Assembly (NCBI GenBank): GCA_950106755.1
Contig: OX467083.1
Span: 20,951,029-21,015,028, forward strand
Origin: Climacium dendroides
Taxonomy: Eukaryota > Streptophyta > Bryopsida > Hypnales > Climaciaceae
DNA length: 64,000 nucleotides
Direction of reading: 5' to 3'
The stretch's first letter is position 1, and the number at the start of each line of letters is the position of its first letter. The notes beneath the pieces were generated by a model. It did not search any database and had not been told where the DNA came from. It was given only the letters and a program-made list of their open reading frames with translations. The position numbers and the translations under genes are program-made. Positions 59,801 to 64,000 of this stretch are shown here, piece after piece.

Positions 59801-59926
59801 GAGTTTCTGGAATAAAATGGGTCGCTAGTTTCAGCTCACCACGCCAAGAGCATGCACGTTTCTAAAGCCCAAGCACACGCCTAAGCACACGACCACCAAA
59901 AGTAACAACGTTTCTCTCGACATCAT
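56841..59926 (-). CDS. GPI-anchored PI-PLC X-domain protein (At5g67130 type), eight exons
   Basis: Exons on the minus strand: 59,840-59,926, 59,420-59,539, 59,112-59,249, 58,685-58,783, 57,959-58,262, 57,521-57,735, 57,262-57,348 and 56,841-57,029. All are GT-AG and phase-consistent, giving 412 residues. In order: signal peptide (1-26); Cys-rich segment CTTDNDCGQGLYCFSC (34-49); PLC-X-like barrel with both catalytic histidines, His84 in WITTHNAYA and His136 in WLCHS, plus GVRGLMLDIYE (117-127); EIETFL.ANPTEVVTIFFEDY; WANFLAVDYYQ near the barrel end; a second Cys cluster (CGCEDIRSC, then GICS); a Pro-rich linker (TPPPPSPPTAPPPLP); and a hydrophobic C-terminus after SSAG that fits a GPI signal. 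It should sit on the outer plasma membrane or in the wall. The family lacks the C2, EF-hand and Y domains of signalling PLCs, and its substrate is not established. Two ATGs in tandem start the frame; I use the first. Confidence 0.94.
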
Positions 59927-62687
59927 AGTGCCTCTTGTGAACCCTTTGATCGCAACGCCTGTCACCTGCACGCAAGAATGCCTCAGCGAAGTACAAAACA
60001 AGATTCGTTGGCAATACCGATTTCACGGCGTGGAGACTCGCTAACAACAACACTAAATTACAAGCGCTTTTTTCAAAGTTGTTCTCGGCAAAGTACCACA
60101 AGATTGCAGACGAACACGCGATTGATAGAAATCGCAAACAATATCCTCGTCTGTAAAAAACCGAAGGTGCTCTAGATTGATTTGTCACTTACAGAGCCAC
60201 TCTCTGCTCCTTCTTCCTTACGAATCTTCAAGCCCTCTTGCAATCAAGCAATGACGCGGAAGTCTCTACCACTTCCCTGTCCCAGCGCTTTCGAAGAGAG
60301 TAGATGTCGAGCAACCTTCTAACTCCTTCTCTACGACACACCTTCGACTTCCAGGCAAAGAAGACTGAATTGGTCTCCATTGCAACCTAGCATACTTGAC
60401 AACAACCTTGGACCACCAGTGACCAGCCACACTTTTTCGCCGGCACTGCTCTTGTACATCGTTTTCCTCTATACTACTTCTGCCATAACTGCGTATATAC
60501 CAACCATCCGTACGTCACCAAACGCGATTAATTCAATTACCAAGCTTACCGCCTCAAGACTAATAAGCTTAAGAATCCGTCTTCCGTGCGAGTCAACCGA
60601 TCGTTCCAAAAGAGTGTTCCAGCGAGTTTCTTAAAGATCTTCAGCCAATGATTAAATCATGAAAGAAGACACACGCTCGCGTGCAAATGGTAGCTTAAAC
60701 TAGGCTGCTAACATCATTGCATCATCGCCGCGCCTTCCTAAAGAAAGTCCCTGTCAACTCTAGCGTGCGACACTAATAGTGCCATGGCTTTCCTTTTCCT
60801 CCTCTGACCTGCTCTCCTCTGACCACGGAGAGTGAGCAGTGTTTTCTTTTTTATTTCCATGGTTCCAGTGGGAAAAGCAGAATCTGCAGCTAGCTGCTTC
60901 CGCATCATCTTCCTCCCGAATCACTTGGCACCAACCATAAAAGTCGTCCAAACATTCGCGGGTTTCAGAGCTCCTCTTGGAGCTGGTGGCCAACTTCCGT
61001 TCTCGCTCCTCACGTTTCTTCACGCCGGCTTCTACTCCTGAATCCTGACCACTCCAGCAGCAGAGCAGCTTCGCCGTCGCCGGGGCTTTCCTGCAACGGC
61101 TACAGGACCGCTGCACTCGCGGCAAACATGCTCCCTGCTCATTCGGGTGCTTTTTCGGCCGGCTTTTCTTAGCCCGTTGAAAATCTCATTAGAACGTAGA
61201 CTCCGTTCGCCAGCCTATTAAGTTACTCCGTATTATTACACCCGGTCTTCTGTAATGTCACCCCAACTGCACGTGATTGCAGCGTGCTACTAAGGTAAAC
61301 TAACCTATGACAAGGCACCTAGGGAACTACCATTAGAGTCTTACACCAGCACATGGCAGACTTTTTCTAATAAATGGGATTAGGACTACATTGGGTTGAT
61401 TTGCAGCCATAATCTATGCCTCAGGCATTATTAACCTTCCCTGGGGGGGACCTTTTTGCTCCCCCAAAATCAGGAGCCCTCAACAGTAGCCTTGCCAATG
61501 ACATACCCAGCTCTGACAACTTGGTGCTACATCACCTCTGCCCAGCCAATGACTTGTGCAGCATTATAACTAAACTCTCCCCCCCAAGGTATATAGGAGG
61601 GAATTATACCTCCACTTGGGGGGGACGAAACCAAGCTGGTTAGCAATGTTATGCTTGGGAGATGATCATGGAGTTATTAGTGGCTGTCATAGGACATTTA
61701 CACCTTTTTAGTGTAAGCTTATTATAAAATGTTATTAGTATTTTTTTTGTTCTTTCAAGTCATGGCCATGTTAAAAAATCTTGTAGCCATGTTGGAAAAT
61801 GTTGGGATCACTGTAGGTAGTAAGATGACTATCATGGAAACACTTTTTGTCGATTTAGGGTAGCCTAAAGACTGTTTTGAACCAAATGGGCAGCACACTT
61901 CAAAAATTGTTAACAAACTCATACTTTGTCCAAAAAATAAAATTTCAATTGCTTCCTTCATTTCTCACATTTGTCTTTGTATGGAAAAAAAATCTAAGTT
62001 CTTTTTTATTGATGGCAACAAAACAAACCACTGAATTTTTTTTGTTGATGGCAATAAAACAAACCATTCAATTTGCCTATCATAGGCAAGTTTACCTTAC
62101 TATATGTGAACATCAAATTCAGCACTCAAATGGTAAAATTGAATTTCCACATCAAATTTTCAAGGTCCAAGTCACCTCACACCATTCACAAGATGACATG
62201 TGGCACTTTTTTCTTTTATAAAAATGACTTCATTTATGCAGAATTTGATCTTTATGTAGGATATCCTTGTTTTGCTTCAAGAATTTGCAAGGAAAATGAA
62301 CTATACTTGGTGCATAAGTTAGGGGGATTCAACCCTCATTTGAAAATATTTTTTAACATTTGAAAATATTGAGAAAATATTGAAAATTTTTAATTTGTCA
62401 CCCATAATAAAATTTTGAAATTTTGAATTCATATATGGAATTATAGTTCCAAACTTAGGGAGGAGAGGTGACAAAATACAAATATAATGGAACACAAAAG
62501 AGGGGGGGCAATTTTTTACATTTATCCAGTCTAGCCTTAGAGTATGGTTTATAAATGAAATTTGCTTAGTCAATGGCATACTTAATGTATGAAATAATGA
62601 TTCATTGTGTATTTGAGTACCTTTAATCTTGGAAGGACTATGAAATCATCGTTGTTGGTACAATGCAAACCATTTGCTTAACCCCTA
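59927..62687. other. Upstream region of the PLC-like gene and spacer
   Basis: 59,927-61,250 is of balanced composition. A 121-codon minus-strand frame at 60,760-61,125 overlaps equally long frames on the other strand and matches nothing I know. 61,430-61,640 has several G7/C7 runs (ctgggggggac, cttgggggggac) in opposed orientation. After 61,650 the DNA is AT-rich with no gene. Confidence 0.4.
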
Positions 62688-63669
62688 AATGACCATCAAG
62701 TTTAAAGGCCCTAAAGCAAGGTCAAAATCTTCATTAATAAATATATGATTTTTAACAAATTCAACCATAGTATCCTTTGCTTAACTTGTTGAAATACATT
62801 TTCTCAGAATTTTAGAATGAATATCCCCACCAATTGCAAAATCAATGTGCTTAAACTTCAAAATATAGACTTTTATAGTCCTTCAAAAAGGTAAAGTTTT
62901 GTTTTTCAACATTTTTAGGGAAAAACACACATGTGTCATGTAACTTGTGCATTTTAGTTAGTAAGCTTGTAAAACAATTGAAAATATATAATAAAAAACT
63001 TAACCAAAAGCTTTTGTATTCATTTTTTTAAATTGTAAAATGGAAGGTATTATTGAATGAAAGGTATAACTAATATGCTAATAACTTTTGGAAGAATTTT
63101 TAAATTGTTGATCCCAATGGTAAGAATGTTCTAGTAAACAATTAATATCCTTTAATATTATTTTCTTAAAATTTAAAAATTTGAGAGTAAAAGACAATTT
63201 CATATGTTTTTTCTACCTTCATTTCCTTGTAAAATAAAACTCTTTGTAGCCTTTACCTCATTATTTGGAAATCAATGGTTTAAATTCTTTTGAGTAGGTA
63301 TCAATCTATAAAATCTCAAAAAAAAAATAATGCATTCTTAGAATATATTCTTTCACTACAAAAAAGGAATGCCTACAATGATTGCAAAATGACTACAAAA
63401 TCACTATAGAAGTCATTTTGCAGTCATTGTGGACACCCTTTTTTTGTAGTGTTTGATGCCTAGTTTGAAATTGAAATTAAAAAAAAACAAAAACTTCTAA
63501 CTTTTGCAATATTTATTGAAATGACGTGAAACAAAGCTTCACACATAGATTATGGTGAAAAGCATCCATCTTAAAAAATTCATGCAAAAATTACAAATTA
63601 TGAAGTCAATAGAACCTACCCAAGTTCTTAAAAAACCCAAAGTAAGCTTTTGGGTCTTTTAAGGATTAA
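62688..63669. mobile_element. TTAA-type element of about 980 bp with a nested CACTA MITE
   Basis: It starts TTAACCCCTAAATGACCATC and ends 'gggtcttttaaggattaa'. The interior is shared with 2,351-3,261. A 98-bp CACTA-type element is inserted at 63,354. No coding frame. Confidence 0.55.
63354..63451. mobile_element. Miniature CACTA element with TTT duplication
   Basis: It starts CACTACAAAAAAGG and ends CCCTTTTTTTGTAGTG. TTT lies on both sides (63,351-63,353 and 63,452-63,454), the 3-bp duplication made by CACTA (En/Spm) transposases. Inner arms 'atgactacaaaatcactata' and 'gaagtcattttgcagtcatt' pair. Too small to code. Confidence 0.85.
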
Positions 63670-64000
63670 CACCTAAAACACCAAGGTTTATTTTTGTTAA
63701 AGACTTGCTCATAATTACAATTTCTAGTGCAAAGAGCACAAAAAAATTTAATTGGTAATCATCAAATGTAGGGGAGGCATTGGTGAAGGGTTATTTTAGA
63801 CCTAATCCTTGTGTTGTAAACCAACCACTATTGGTCAGGATTTTTAAAATTTTTAAATAAATTTTTTAAAATAAAATTAATTAAATATTATTATCTAACA
63901 TGCCCAAAGTTTAGCCATGTCAAATTATTGATGCAGTAAAGTTCTTACAATCCAAAAACTTAGGAGAACTCACAGCCTTATTGAAGACTTCAATTTCATC
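63670..64000. other. AT-rich spacer at the window end
   Basis: No gene or element boundary recognised. Confidence 0.5.

Noticed and set aside
60760..61125. 121-codon minus-strand frame, Cys/Glu/Ser/Arg-rich
   Set aside because: The other strand and frame are open over nearly the same length, no domain is recognisable and no splice partners were found. Kept only as part of the spacer description.
1..64000. tRNA, rRNA or snRNA genes
   Set aside because: No cloverleaf with proper A and B boxes, no rRNA core sequence and no plant USE/TATA snRNA promoter pair was recognised by reading. A covariance-model scan would be decisive.

Overview
The window reads as nuclear DNA of a land plant. Split genes have canonical GT-AG introns, and the protein families are eukaryotic and partly plant-specific: a histone deacetylase most like Arabidopsis HDA8, a GPI-anchored PI-PLC-X-domain protein of the At5g67130 type, arabinogalactan-like peptides and a Ty3/Gypsy LTR retroelement. 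Gene islands have moderate GC and sit in long, very AT-rich stretches packed with short non-autonomous transposons. I cannot fix the species. A bryophyte (perhaps a moss such as Sphagnum) or another seed-free plant is a guess from the gene types and repeat texture.

Layout. 1-15,800: AT-rich, no gene recognised, many terminal-inverted-repeat (TIR) elements and simple repeats. 15,870-20,340: two convergent paralogous genes for small secreted Pro/Ala/Ser-rich peptides. 20,400-26,400: repeat-rich spacer. 26,448-27,788 (minus): complete five-exon gene for spliceosomal protein SmF. 27,944-30,900: repeats and two long hairpins. 30,997-33,399 (minus): three-exon gene for an unrecognised protein with about seven membrane segments. 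34,300-44,300: a dense cluster of miniature transposons, some nested. 44,690-49,268 (plus): four-exon class II histone deacetylase gene. 49,933-56,560: decayed Ty3/Gypsy element with a long insertion in its 3' LTR. 56,841-59,926 (minus): eight-exon PLC-X-domain gene. 60,000-64,000: spacer, then AT-rich repeats.

The four well-resolved genes do not form a pathway. They are ordinary single genes (splicing, membrane, protein deacetylation, cell surface), each reconstructed here exon by exon with matching splice phases and an intact frame.

Two patterns are the most unusual. First, at least ten elements of two or more size classes share the end rule TTAA-(C/T)CCC(T)AAA, a piggyBac-like signature, with no transposase in view. 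Second, non-coding DNA in and around the genes repeatedly carries local tandem duplications of about 100-280 bp, above all at the deacetylase gene, where the leader and all three introns hold one, including a decayed copy of the end of exon 3.
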